The notes under the pieces were generated by a model. The model saw nothing but the letters and a program-made list of their open reading frames with translations, searched no databases and had not been told where the DNA came from. Below are positions 11,702-22,557 of a stretch of 64,000 bases of DNA, one piece after another (the stretch's first letter is position 1; each line of letters opens with the position of its first letter). The stretch is from Chlorokybus atmophyticus (lineage: Eukaryota > Streptophyta > Chlorokybophyceae > Chlorokybales > Chlorokybaceae): positions 2,470,206 through 2,534,205 of the forward strand of contig RHPI01002069.1 in assembly GCA_009103225.1 (NCBI GenBank). Reading direction: 5' to 3'. Position numbers and translations under genes: made by a program.

Positions 11702-13744
11702 CATTGCAACTTCCACGTTGCAAACTGGTGGAACACAAGTCCCGCATAATGATTGCAAGCAAGGTGGCCAGCCCTTCTGAACCACCGCACACTACGCGTA
11801 AAACAAGTGCAAGTCACGGGAGTGAGAACCAACTCTGATACTAAGTAACCAGCGCGCGCATGTTGGCATGTCACAGAAGAGTGTTGTACACGTTGCAACA
11901 TTGAGCACAAGCTCTGGAGCACAAGCCCCTTCAAGTGGCACCTTTGGATTTGAGCTCACTCTCAAACTCTTCCAACTTAGCAGCACATTTGCCAAGTTAG
12001 AAATTGGCTCCCAGATGTTATGCTCTTCATCATAACCCAGCCACTTTGCCAAGTACTCGGTTCGAAAGCCTTTCTTGAATTTCCTGAACCACTTACCAAA
12101 AATGGCCTCGACCTCATACTTAAGGTCGCCCTCTACCTCAACTGGAGGTGAAGGTGGCTAAACTCTACCATCACTCTTGTACTGCTTGAGCAGCGCCCCA
12201 CGAAACACATTGTGGATACGCATGCTCTTGGCAATTCAAAGCCGAAAGGCTCGTGATCCCACAGTTGCAGAGACAATGAACGGCCCAAGCCACCTTTGCA
12301 GAAGCTTACATACACCACTGGTCTTGAGCCTAATGTTCTTAGTCCTCAACAAGACCTTGTCCCCAACTTGCAAGCCCTCTCATGGCCTGCGCTGCCGATT
12401 AGCATACATCTTATGCCGATTTTGAGCTGCTTTCATGCAGTCCTGGGCACTAGCTAATGCAGCGTGCATCTGGTCTATAAAGTCTCTAGCCGTTGGCACT
12501 TTGCCGAACGACTAAAGTTGCAGAGTCATAGGCGTCACAAGATACCTATCATAGTTCAGATACAACGGAGTGCTTTGCAATGACTCTTGTGATGCATTGT
12601 TCACTGCGAACTCAGCCAATGCGATATGCATATCCCAGTCATCAAACATGGGTGAAGTGTAGTGTTACAACACATCTTGCAGCACTTGGTGGTAGTGGGT
12701 TCGCACGCTCTGTCTGCCCATCACTCCAAGGATGGTAAGCGGTGCTCAAGCTCTTATGTTCCAAAGTACTGACACACAGCTTGCCAGAACTGACTGGTAA
12801 ACTTTGGGTCACGGTCAGATACCAACTCTTTGGGTACCTCGTGTCGTTTGAACACTGTGTATACAAAAGCATACGCAACCTCTTACGCACTCATGCTAGT
12901 GCGATAGGGTTCAAACCGGACCATCATAGTAAGACGGTCAACAAAGACAATGATGGCATCACGCCCTCTCTTTATCATTGGCAGATCTGTGCTCAAATCC
13001 ATACTCACAGTTTCCTTTCCTATTAGTAGCTTGGGATAGCTAGCGGCTTCAATAGCCATGCTGGCTTCGGATGTGAGGCTTTGTCACTTTGACAAGTATC
13101 ACATTTTTGTGTTGACTTCGTTGCATCAACAATAAATGTGGGCCACTAGTACTCGCTGCAGCAACTTGATGGTTTTGGTCACGCCCATGTGACCATTGTA
13201 CACTGCGTTGTGTGCTTTTAACAGACACTCTTTCCGACGGAAAAGTGCATCTGGCACAATCAACTTGCCCTCACGGTACCACATGCCTTTGTGACAAGTG
13301 ATCTTGTCGTCTCCTTGCTTTAGCAACTCAACAAACTATTGGTCAAGTGCATAAGCCTGCGGTAGACGCAGCAATGTCTTGCACATCATCAAAAAGTGAG
13401 TCCTCCCCACTTGCATCAGCAACTGCCATTGGTTCCTCAATACAAACCGAGTCACTGAGGTGACCTGCAGTTGGCAACTCTTCGGCACAAGCCTCACTTG
13501 GTTGCGAATCAAATAGCCTTTGCACATGAGACCTTGTTGTTGCTCCCATTCTTAGGGTTGTGCTCCCTTTTCTATGGTGCATACTTGCCCGAGTCATTGC
13601 TGTCAGCAACAAAGACGAGCAACTTAACGGGTCTGCCACGTTCAGTCTCTCTAGTTTGTATACCCAAGTGAAGTTGAATCGCGACAAATAGTCAGCCCAT
13701 CATGCTTGTCTTCTCGACAAGGTTGGTTGGGTTTGAGAAAACGT
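11702..13744 (-). pseudogene. Ty3/gypsy chromovirus pol relic (element B) with chromodomain
   Basis: Minus strand, high to low: RNase H tail (FSQTQPTLSRRQA at 13744; RFNFTWVYK and RLNVADPLS near 13680-13620); integrase zinc region (AHNAVYNGHMGVTKTIKLLQR near 13220-13150); core end (STAYHPWSDGQTERAN near 12740-12690); and a chromodomain (AKWLGYDEEHNIWEP near 12050-12000). This is the standard domain order of chromoviruses, where the chromodomain steers integration to modified histones. Stops and frameshifts are scattered through it. The reading stays in frame right up to 13744 and then stops at element A's truncated LTR, so the rest of pol was lost or displaced there. Confidence 0.8.
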
Positions 13745-14509
13745 TATGCGCGAGCATGTAGTGTCATGTGCATGGTGCCCTCGGGGCTGGCGGCATGGAT
13801 GGACCTTGGGATTTCTGCTCTCGTAGCCATTTTACAGGGTTTATGTGTTGGGTTTTTGTTGGGAACTCATGTTTGGGTCCTCATGGACGTGAGGGAGGTG
13901 TGTTCGAGGCGTATCTACAGTCAGATACCAAGCTGACAGCATATTTGAGTCATTATGGTATCCCGCGCAGCTGTTTTGGAGTTGTGACTTTGAGAAGCCA
14001 TAACTTACAGTTGGAGTGGCGGTTTGGCCGTGGGTTGGCGTCAAATGATGCGTTTTAAAGTGTACTCGAAGAGGATAGGCTTGAATAAGCCTTTCCTAAC
14101 CGTTTACCGTTACTTATCAACGCCATCATGACTGTTACTATGCTGGTGCAGACTGACAGTTAGGGTAGTTGGAGAGTTGGTTGGGCTTGGGCTCAACGGT
14201 GGTATATAAGGCTTTGCTAGCTTGTTTCCTAGTTTGGTTGGATGCAAGTTGGCCTACTGGAGTGCAAGCAACACCTTTGGGAAGAGGTTCTTGGCTGAGC
14301 GGATGCTTGTGCACATGCTTGCATGTATGGTGTGTGTGCACGTGTTCGTTGCTGTGCATGAAGGGGTGTGTGTCACTGTTGCGACTTTGATGCACCGTAT
14401 GGGCTGCCTTAGCATGTACATTGAGTGAGGATTGAGTTTGGACTGCTCTACACGAGTGAACGGCTGATTGCAAGTCAAGTTGTGGTCATCTTGCCTACCT
14501 TTTGCAAGG
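13745..14509 (+). repeat. Element A LTR, 5'-truncated extra copy
   Basis: Matches the full LTR from its offset 158 to the end and abuts the next LTR directly (922-bp spacing). The left boundary falls inside element B's RNase H coding sequence. Contains TATATAAG at 14203. Confidence 0.85.
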
Positions 14510-15431
14510 GGACACGCATCTTTCACTATGTGTGTCTACCATGTGATGAGAGGCAGTGCATGAGATAGCATGACATGGTCTCATGGTGTACAATAGCATG
14601 CGGACATGCATGACAAGGTGGTTTACGACGAGTTCGAGCCACGATGAGGGAAGGCACGTCAGCTGTCATGCGCGAGCATGTAGTGTCATGTGCATGGTGC
14701 CCTCGGGGCTGGCGGCATGGATGGACCTTGGGATTTCGGCTCTCGTAGCCATTTTACAGGGTTTATGTGTTGGGTTTTTGTTGGGAACTCATGTTTGGGT
14801 CCTCATGGACGTGAGGGAGGTGTGTTCGAGGCGTATCTACAGTCAGATACCGAGCTGACAGCATATTTGAGTCATTATAGTATCCCGCGCAGCTGTTTTG
14901 GAGTTGTGACTTTGAGAAGCCATAACTTACAGTTGGAGTGGCGGTTTGGCCGTGGGTTGGCGTCACAAGATGCGTCTTGAAGTGTACTTGAAGAGGATAG
15001 GCTTGGATAAGTCTTTCCTAACCGTCTACCGTTACTTATCAACGCCATCATGACTGTTACTATGCTGGTGCAGACTGACAGTTAGGGTAGTTGGAGAGTT
15101 GGTTGGGCTTGGGCTCAACGGTGGTATATAAGGCTTTGCTAGCTTGTTTCCTAGTTTGGTTGGATGCAAGTTGGCCTGCTGGAATGCAAGCAACACCTTT
15201 AAGAAGAGGTTCTTGGCTGAGCGGATGCTTGTGCACATGCTTGCATGTATGGTGTGTGTGCACGTGTTCGTTGCTGTGCTTGAAGGGGTGTGTGTCACTG
15301 TTGCGACTTTAATGCACCGTATGGGCTGCCTTAGCATGTACATTGAGTGAGGATTGAGTTTGGACTGCTCTACACGAGTGAACGGTTGATTGCAAGTCAA
15401 GTTGTGGTCATCTTGCCTACCTTTTGCAAAG
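14510..15431 (+). repeat. Element A left LTR
   Basis: 922-bp copy nearly identical to 22558-23484. A short sequence TGACACGCATCTTTCAC occurs at the LTR start and again immediately after its end (15432-15448), so the exact 3' border is ambiguous by about 17 bp. A TATATAAGG box lies at 15125. The internal region follows. Confidence 0.88.
15125..15133 (+). promoter_or_regulatory. TATA box in element A left LTR
   Basis: TATATAAGG, conserved in all three LTR copies (14203, 15125, 23178). About 300 bp remain to the LTR end, as expected for a U3/R promoter. No transcription evidence. Confidence 0.5.
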
Positions 15432-15506
15432 TGACACGCATCTTTCACTTGCATCCAACCCATCAGCTGAGTTTGCTCGAGGTAGAAGCAAGTTGCAGGC
15501 GAGTTC

Positions 15507-16955
15507 ATGCCCACCAGATCTGGAGAAGACTGGCAGTCACGCCCACCCAATCCGCCCTCGAAGAGAGGAGCGAAAGGAAGGATCACTCCGGTGGAGGAGG
15601 GCCTTGCCGAAGAGGTGGAGTTGTCGAGTGACGAGGAGTCCGACATCGAGGACGTGGGTGGAGAGATGCATGATTCAGCTGCAAGCATGGATAGCACACC
15701 GATGTTCAGTGGGAGGCCTGGCACGGCGGACCTACGGGACTTCATCGAGATGGTCAAATGGGAGTACCGGGACAAGTCGGGGTGGGACGAGCACAAAGCC
15801 TTCAAGATGTTGCCTCTATACCTCAGGGATGAAGCTCTCGGCACGTGGAGAGAGTTCAAGGAGCAGCTGGAGGTGAGGGAGAGGGCGTTGCGGCTCGGCG
15901 CACCGGCTGCGTTTGAAGCGGAGTGGAAGAAGGAGCAGCCCGTGACTGAGTTCAAGGCGCTCTTGAGGAAGACCTACCCACAATCAACACCCGCCAAGGT
16001 TCGTGAGCTGAGTTTCTTCAAGCGCAACGTCGGGGAGACGGCGAGGATGATGTATACGCGCATGCTCAAGCTCTTGACGGACACGGACTACAAGGTGATG
16101 ACGGATCAGACCGCGGCGGTTGTGTACCTTCAACAACTAGAGGCGGACTTGAGGATGAAGGTGGAGACCATGTTGACCACTCGGTCCGAGTTCGGCACAT
16201 ACACGCTTGCGGATGTCTTCAAGGTGGCCGAGACGGCAAAAATTTAGCATGAGTACCTCAAGAACATTGACCGGCAGCGTCGGGGGTTGTAGTTGCTTGA
16301 GATTTCGGAGGAGAAGAGCTCTTCCAAGCCCGCGGCGACATCGGCGGCAAGCAAGGCAACTGGTGGGAAGCTGAAGGAGTTCAAGCACGCCAACAACGCG
16401 GTTGTGGAAGGTGTGTCGGGTGCCAAATGCTGGTCGTGTGGCGAGCAAGGCCATATTGCAAGGGATTGTGGGAAAGGCAAAAAGGTGGTGTGCTCTCATT
16501 GCAAGAAGGGCGGGCATGTCGATGCCAAGTGTTGGAGTAAGGATCCGGAGCTGCGTCCACAACAAGGAGGGGCAGTCGGAGCTCACTCGAGTGTGAGAGC
16601 AGAGCCATCAATGTCGGAGGTGACAAAGGCATTGGCGGCAATGCAATCGGAGTATGCATTGTTGAAGAGCATGCTCGAGCGAGGGAAATGGCCCGAGAGA
16701 GGAGCGGAGGATAAGCCAAGCAGCTCCGGAGGCTACCTCGCTTATAGTGCGCTTCACAAAGGCACTAAGGTGGCAGCGGTTGCGACGACGAGAGCGTCGG
16801 CACGCCAAAACGCTGCACCAGCTCCCCCGACTAGGATGGTTGAGGAGGAGGCCGCGCCCGTCCGCGAGGAGGGCGTGGATCATGATAGGATGCTGGCACC
16901 AGCTGCACGCATGCCTATGTCATTCAAGTTGCTGCCAACAACCCCGTTGGAGTAA
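15507..16955 (+). pseudogene. Element A gag with two CCHC zinc knuckles
   Basis: One frame with in-frame stops at 16245-16247 and near 16290. The first part (residues about 60-246) has the retrotransposon gag look: FSGRPGTADLRDFI, a helical W-x-F-K-E region, and TEFKALLRKTYP. After the stops the frame continues with CWSCGEQGHIARDC and CSHCKKGGHVDAKC (about 16425-16535), two CX2CX4HX4C knuckles that bind the genomic RNA. A Ser/Ala/Pro-rich tail follows. The stops make the copy defective, although the frame is otherwise preserved. Confidence 0.85.
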
Positions 16956-16967
16956 GAGAGTTCGCGC

Positions 16968-17897
16968 TTGGAGGGTGCGAAAGTGCAGCCGACCGCTATG
17001 GCAACGGCGCAACATGATGTCGGCGTCGGTGGCGGTGGTGAGCACAAGAGAGTGGAGGAGCTGCTACAAATGTGTGTAAAGCTTCTTGAGGGTGCCAAGA
17101 TGCTTTCCCAACAGCCCGCAACTCAAGCCAATGAAGAAAACTTGGGGTTGACGGCGCCGTTGGAGAGCGTTGCGGCGGAGCTGGTCGGGCAGCCGCTTGT
17201 TCGCTTGAAGGACCTTGGAGTCAGCAAGGAACACGTGGTGGAGCTGCTGCAAAGTGCTCTAGACACCACAAGGACTGCCTCGACAAAGTCTCATGAAGAT
17301 ATGGTGGCGCAAACAGGCTATATGGCTGCGCACGGAGCTGGTGGCGTCGGAGGGGTCGGCGTCGGCGTCAAGTTCTCTCACTCAGCTTGGAGACAAGCTA
17401 GAGGAAGGTGTGGGGAGTGTAGGAGGGATGTTGGCACAGCTTCCCGCCACTCGGCCGGCCTTGAGAGAGAAGATATCGCCAAATGTGGCGATGGTGGACA
17501 ACCGAGGGGGGCACATCAGCCTAGATGGCTTCGTGCCGGATGTTGTCTTGGTGGATACAGGTGCCCAACCTGTCATTTTGGGTACTAGAGCTGTCAAAGG
17601 GATGGGACTCAGCCCCAAGGAGTGGGAGCCATGCCCGTCACGATCAATATCTCGGCGGGAACCGTAGAGGCCGTGTGCGGCATAACGGTGCAGCCGGTGG
17701 ACATATGCTTGAATGCGTTGGGAGGTGCTACCACGACCTTCAAGGTTCGATGCCTCATCACGGATGCGAAGGGGTATGATGTGCTGCTCGGACAAGACTT
17801 CTTGTACCCCGTCGGAGGCGGCGTTGACAATTGGATCGAACAAGGGTTCTTTCGGCCGCGTTGGCGTGTGGGAGGAGGTTAGAAGGCCTACTTTCCG
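16968..17897 (+). pseudogene. Element A linker and aspartic protease
   Basis: After a stop at about 16953 the gag frame continues as a helical Gly/Val-rich linker to about 17340, then shifts. The protease signature VLVDTGAQPVILG (about 17550-17590) is followed, after a second shift near 17620, by TINISAGTVEAVCGI and then DVLLGQDFLYPVGGGVDNW (about 17780-17840). The DTGA catalytic motif and the second conserved LGxDFL block match Ty3/gypsy proteases that process gag-pol. At least two frameshifts are needed to read it. Confidence 0.75.
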
Positions 17898-18685
17898 TTG
17901 AGCATCACGCAAGGGGGTGTTGAGAAATCTCCAACATCCGCATCTGCTGTTTGGGCGTGCTTGGGTCGCCGTTCAGTCAAGGGATGGCTTGGTGACAGCA
18001 CCGACATGTACTATGACCATGTGGAGGAGGGGGAGAATGTCTCCACGCACATGGAGGAGGGGAGACCTCCGAAGCTGGTCTATATGGCTCAAACTCAGTC
18101 GCAAGAGCTGGAAATGGCTGCACAACACCGTGCTCAGCGGCAACAAGAGGCTCGAGACAAGGTTAGCCAAGCATGGATGAAGGATGTGATGGCATTGGAG
18201 CCGCCGTTGCTGCCCGAGGGTGTGAGAGCTGTCCATCCGCCTATCAACTACAACACCATCGAGTGGAAGGTGCCCGAGGATGGTGTTGTAATGGTGGAGC
18301 TGTTTGGTGGCATTGCAAGTGGGCTTGCGGCCGCGTTGAATGGCGGCATCAAGGTGCGGCGCTACGTCTATGTGGACCCTTCGCCAACGGCACAACAAGG
18401 TGCACAACATCATGCGAGGATGTTGTTGAAGAAGTATCCAGATCTGCTACATGAGGGTGCGGTGAAGGACTTTTAAAGCACATGGCCGCAAGACATTTGC
18501 TTAGTGGGGCCACATCATCTCGCGGCAATCGGCCATGTGGATTTGCTTGTAGCGGGGTGGGAATGCCAAGGGCATTCATGGGCTGGTTATGGCAAGGGAT
18601 TGATGGATACGCGCTCGTCATTGTTTTGGGAGTTGGTGCACGTCGTCAACATGATTCAGCAAGGCCAAGAGCAGCCGAGACAAAG
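17898..18685 (+). pseudogene. Element A C5 cytosine DNA methyltransferase, N-terminal half
   Basis: After a Gln/Glu-rich linker the frame gives motif I as VMVELFGGIASGLAAAL (about 18295), binding S-adenosylmethionine. Motif IV reads VAGWECQGHS near 18550, followed by a KGLMDTRSSLFWEL block. The catalytic Cys is present, but the usual Pro-Cys-Gln is Glu-Cys-Gln, and motif I has Ala for a conserved Gly. One stop (18474-18476) interrupts the frame. The reading ends abruptly at 18685, where the inverted block begins; motifs VI-X are at 22189-21580 on the other strand. The position between protease and RT shows it is part of the element's polyprotein. Confidence 0.8.
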
Positions 18686-20484
18686 TCACCTGGCTGAAAC
18701 TTCTGCAGTCTTGGCTTGTAGAAGCCACTCCTCACCCTGGCATAGCGCAACGTGTCGCGGTGTTGCACCACTTGCAAGTTGCCAAGTGCGATTGGCATCA
18801 CACGCCGAAACAGCTCCGCACGCTTCGCCATCTCCTTCTCCCACACAGTGGGATCCTCCAAGTCAAGCTCATGCTCAACCTGTCTCCGGATTAATGTTGG
18901 CAGTATAGGCTCTCTCCCATACAACAAAAAATAGGGGCTGAATGAGCTCAACGCAGCCTGCCGCGTCATGCGATAGCCCATCGCCAGCCATGGCAACGCC
19001 AAGTTCCAGTCTCTTTTGTTGTGGTTGAGACAGTACTTGCGAAGCCCCTTTTTCACCACCTGTACCATTCTCTCATCAAGCCCATCGGCTTGAGGATGGT
19101 CACGGGAAGTCCTTCGATGGTCGATGAAGGCTTGCGCCAACAAGGCATCGAACTGGCCACGAAACTTGGTGCCTTGGTCAGTGAGAACCTTAGCACAAGC
19201 ACCGAATCTGCTCAGTACTTGGTCAAGGAAAGCTTCACCTACAAGCTTGCTCTCCTTTGATGGCAGCGCCACGACCTCGACCCACTTTGAAAAGTGCTCT
19301 ATCATCACGAGCACATAGCGGTTGCCTCTCTTGCTGACTGGTAGATCTCCGGCCAGATCTAGGCTCCACCGATAGAATAGTCCTTGGATAGGCAGAGGGT
19401 GCAGCTGTGGGTGCTTGGTATTGAAGCTTGCCTTCACCCTGTCGCACTCCACACAACTTGCAACAACTCCCGCCACGGTAGACTGCATGCCAGCCCACCA
19501 ATATGCTGATTGCACAAGCCCAAGTGTCCTCTTGTCACCAAAGTGGCCCATCTTCTCATGGAGCAGCTCCACAAGTGGCTTCCTCTCATGTGGTTGGGGC
19601 ACAATCCTCACACCACCATCCGGCATCAAGCGCACAAGGTGGTCTCCCTCCCACCGATAGCGTTGCGCGCGTTGCCACACGCGATCTCGCGTCGCCGTGC
19701 TGCAACCAGCTTGGAACAGCCCGGTCTTGAGGTGAGCAAGCACTGGCTCATCCCTCCAAATGTCCTTTGAAGCCTCGGCTTCCTCCCCTTCAATGTCATT
19801 GACCGTTGGGGCTGGAGCAGCCTCCAAAGGCGGCATCGCACCATCGTTGTCGCTCTCTCCAGCTGCGTTTGCGCGCGTGGATGCGCATGCTTCCACCGAA
19901 CCCGCCAACACCAGCAAAGAGGCCACACGGTAGGCCAAAAACCCAGCCACGGGCATGCCATAGTCATGCCTCGCCTCACTCTCATCCAACGATAAAGGGT
20001 TTGGGTTCCTACTCAGCCCATCCGCGTCCATGTTGTCAACACCAGCTCGGTGTTCAATCTCAAACTCATACTCCTGCAGTATGAGCGCCCACCTGGCATG
20101 CTTCCCTGTGAGCTTGTCATTGGTCATGAACCACTTCAAGAGCTGATGGTCGGTGATAAGTGTGAAGGGACGGCCATAGAGGAACGGTCTGAAGTGAACG
20201 ATGGCCCAAACTACTGCCAAACACTCCCCCTCATAGGACCTATAGTTCGCCTCAGCGTTGTTGTTGCTTCGGCTGCCGTATGCGACCACGTACTCCTTCC
20301 CGTTGTCGTCATGTTGACACAACACGGCCCCAATGCCCAACCGGCTCCAATCCGTGTGTAGGATGAAGGGACGGTTGTAGTCCGCCCGTCTCAACACCGG
20401 CGCGGTGCATAGCTTCTCCTTGAGAAGCTCAAAGGCACGTTGGCACTCCTCCGACCAGCACCAGGCCTTGTCCTTCTTCAACAA
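18646..20484 (-). pseudogene. Element A RNase H and integrase (in the inverted block)
   Basis: A single 612-codon open frame on the minus strand; the true domain reading ends near 18686. RNase H: FILHTDWSRLGIGAVLCQHD, SYEGECLAVVWAI, FTLITDHQLLKWF and MDADGLSRNP. Integrase: a zinc region with H and CVEC (about 19530-19470), then core residues in DLAGDLP, VLTDQGTKF and DGLDERMVQ (the D, D, E triad). It then reads QHRDTLRYARVRSGFYKPR and FQPGDFV. At that point the frame crosses the inversion breakpoint; the remaining residues read antisense of the methyltransferase. The continuation (C-terminal tail and PHD) is on the plus strand from about 22190. Confidence 0.88.
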
Positions 20485-21420
20485 CTCATCAAGGGCTTTG
20501 CAATCTTGCTATACCCCTCCACGAACCTCCGATAATAGTTCGCCAAGCCGAGAAACGCCCGTAGTCGGCTAATGTCTGTCGGTGCAGGCACTTGCACCAA
20601 GGCATCCACCTTTGCTTGCTGCACACGGACGCCATCCGGCACTATCTCATGGCCGAGATAAGGGATGTGATCAGCTCCGAATAAGCACTTCTCCGGGTGA
20701 CACCTCATGCCGCTCTCGCGCACGCGCTCGAACACGCGCTCCAAGTGTACAAGATGCTCCTCTATCGTGTGGCTCAACACCAATATGTCATTGATGTAGC
20801 ACCGTGCAAAGGGTAGACCACGAAGCACACGGTCCATCACATGCTAGAACTTTACAGGTGCATTCCTCAAGCCGAACGGCATGACCTTCCATTGGTAGAG
20901 CTGATCCACTCCCCAAAACGCTGTCTTGCCACGTTCCTTTGGCTTGATGGCTATCCAGTTAAAACCCTGCCTAAAGTCCACGATGGAGAACACCTTTGCA
21001 CCACCGATGTCATCAATGATGGCCTCAGGGATAGGCATAGGGTACCGATCAGCCTTGGTCTTCTCATTTAATGGCCTATAGTCACCACACATCCTCCTTG
21101 AGGTCCAGTTTCCCTGTGCATCCTTCTTCAATGGCAACACTGTCGCCGCCGCGAAGTCCGAGGTTGACTCCTCGATGAGTCCAGCCTCCAACAAGTCCGC
21201 ACACTTCTCTGCCACAAACTCCTTCTCCACCTTGCTCATCCGATACTGCCGACGAAAGATGGGCTCAGGAGAGGTCAACTCAATGTCCATTGTGTAGAAA
21301 TTGCAGACTCCCAACTCCTTGGTAGAGTAGGCGAAGCAGTCACGCTTGCGCCAGCAATGCCTCAAGCCACTCACGCTCATGTGGTGTCACATGCTCGCCT
21401 ATACACCACTCCATGGTCTG
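20478..21420 (-). pseudogene. Element A reverse transcriptase
   Basis: Two open segments separated by one stop (near 20843) and with a frameshift before 21380. Visible RT blocks are DFAAATVLPLKKDAQG, RMCGDYRPLNEKT, DRYPMPIPEAIID, FSIVDFRQGFNWIAI, MPFGLRNAPVKF, YINDILVLS and LRAFLGLANYYRRFV. The catalytic YxDD box reads Y-I-N-D, so one of the paired aspartates is lost. Family assignment to Ty3/gypsy is secure. It precedes RNase H directly on the minus strand. Confidence 0.9.
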
Positions 21421-21579
21421 GTCGGTGGCCTTCTCCTGCTTCAAGGCACCATCCACAGCCGCTTTCTTGCCACTTGCAGCTGTCACAGGTGAAAAAGACA
21501 CCCCCTTACTCTCCTCATGCTGTACACCATGCTCCCACCCCCTCGACAGAGGCGCAGGCTCCCGACGCGCTTGCTATCG

Positions 21580-22189
21580 CATCGGCATGATGCTTGCCAC
21601 CAACTCTTGTGCCGCCAAGCAGACAACCATAAGCCACACTATGCTATTCTGGTCCATGGCTTGTCCTAGCAGCACTCGGCGCTGTTGTTCACTCAGCCCT
21701 GGCGCCGCTATGGCACCGGACAAAAACCCCAACGCTCGCGCTCACCGGCTGTTGGCTTTTCCAACCTGCTGTTTCGTGAGTCCCACACCAGCCCTGGCCC
21801 TCCCTTGCGGAATGCATAAGAGCCTAAGTATGTTACCAATGTCGGCAACGCCGCCATGTCGTGCCCAACCTGGTTCACCACCTCCAAAGGCGGCCGATCA
21901 GCCTTGCTGACCTGTTGTGCTGTGCGCCCATGCTCCAGCACTTGGTTGACTGTCAAACCTTGCGGTCTGGAGTACTCTTGCTGCACCGTGCTAAGCAACT
22001 CAAGCGGCGCAAGGTTTGTCCACTTCACACGCAGCTGATGCGCGCGAACCATGCCGTGCGGCATCCATGACCAGCTCATGACCTAGCACATGTCTCACCA
22101 GCTGATAGTCCTCTCGCACGCGCTTGCGCTTGTCGTCTTCAGCTGGTACGTTCTCAATGATGTACGCCACGAGTGCGAGTCGCACCATC
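21580..22189 (-). pseudogene. Element A C5 cytosine DNA methyltransferase, C-terminal half
   Basis: Minus strand, from the inversion breakpoint: LVAYIIENVPAEDDKRKR (motif VI, ENV) near 22165-22115, VMDAARHGSRA, and HQLRVKWTNLAP after a frameshift near 22038. Next come VTYLGSYAFRKG and PTAGERERWGF (motif VIII/IX region, about 21830-21720). RRVLLGQAMDQNSIV (motif X, about 21660-21620) ends it. These are exactly the blocks missing from the plus-strand half at 17898-18685. The open frame of the first half continues across the inferred original junction. Downstream, a linker leads into RT. Confidence 0.8.
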
Positions 22190-22501
22190 CTTTGTGTGAA
22201 AAAGCTCCTCAACAACGGTGTGTTGTTGTTGGAGGGAGCTGATGCCAGGACCACCAAGGAGCACATGAAGAACTGCGCTCCTTGCCATCTGCCAAACGTG
22301 GATGACAGTGTGGATCCGGCTCTGGCAATACCAGATGTGGGTCACCGTTGTGAACGGTGTGGCCGAGCAGAGGGCTGGGACACCATGCTTCTATGCAACA
22401 GGTGTGTTGCCGGTTGGCACATGGAGTGCCTTCGTCCACCACTTGAAGAGATCCCTGATGGAGCATGGTATTGTCCAGAGTGTACGAGGACTACGCGATG
22501 A
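22190..22501 (+). pseudogene. Element A integrase tail and PHD finger
   Basis: The frame from about 22190 gives VKKLLNNGVLLLEGAD and NCAPCHLPNVDD, a gypsy integrase C-terminal tail. A complete C4-H-C3 PHD finger runs from about 22349 to 22495: CERC, CNRC, GWH, EC and WYCPEC with spacing typical of the family. PHD fingers bind histone H3 tails. The stop TGA (22499-22501) is 46 bp before the polypurine tract, so the finger is the polyprotein's C-terminus. About 24 residues present in element C between the DYV motif and KVLKVL are missing at the breakpoint. Confidence 0.78.
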
Positions 22502-22546
22502 GCGTGTGAGTCAGCTGAAGGCGCACGAGGGCTTTGGCGCTCAGCT

Positions 22547-22557
22547 GTAGGGGGCGG
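22547..22557 (+). promoter_or_regulatory. Polypurine tract of element A
   Basis: GTAGGGGGCGG immediately precedes the TGACACGC start of the right LTR. It marks the plus strand as the element's sense strand outside the inversion. Confidence 0.65.

Noticed and set aside
13700-13760. Target-site duplication around element A
   Set aside because: Compared 13730-13745 with 23636-23655 and found no matching flank. This is consistent with the permuted structure but gives no duplication to report.
13768-15350. Repeated small frames in the LTRs (96 and 73 codons, twice or more)
   Set aside because: They recur only because the LTR is repeated, and they differ in frame integrity between copies; no known LTR protein.
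18646-18685. C-terminal end of the integrase frame (after FQPGDFV)
   Set aside because: These residues are the antisense of the methyltransferase beyond the inversion breakpoint, not a native end.
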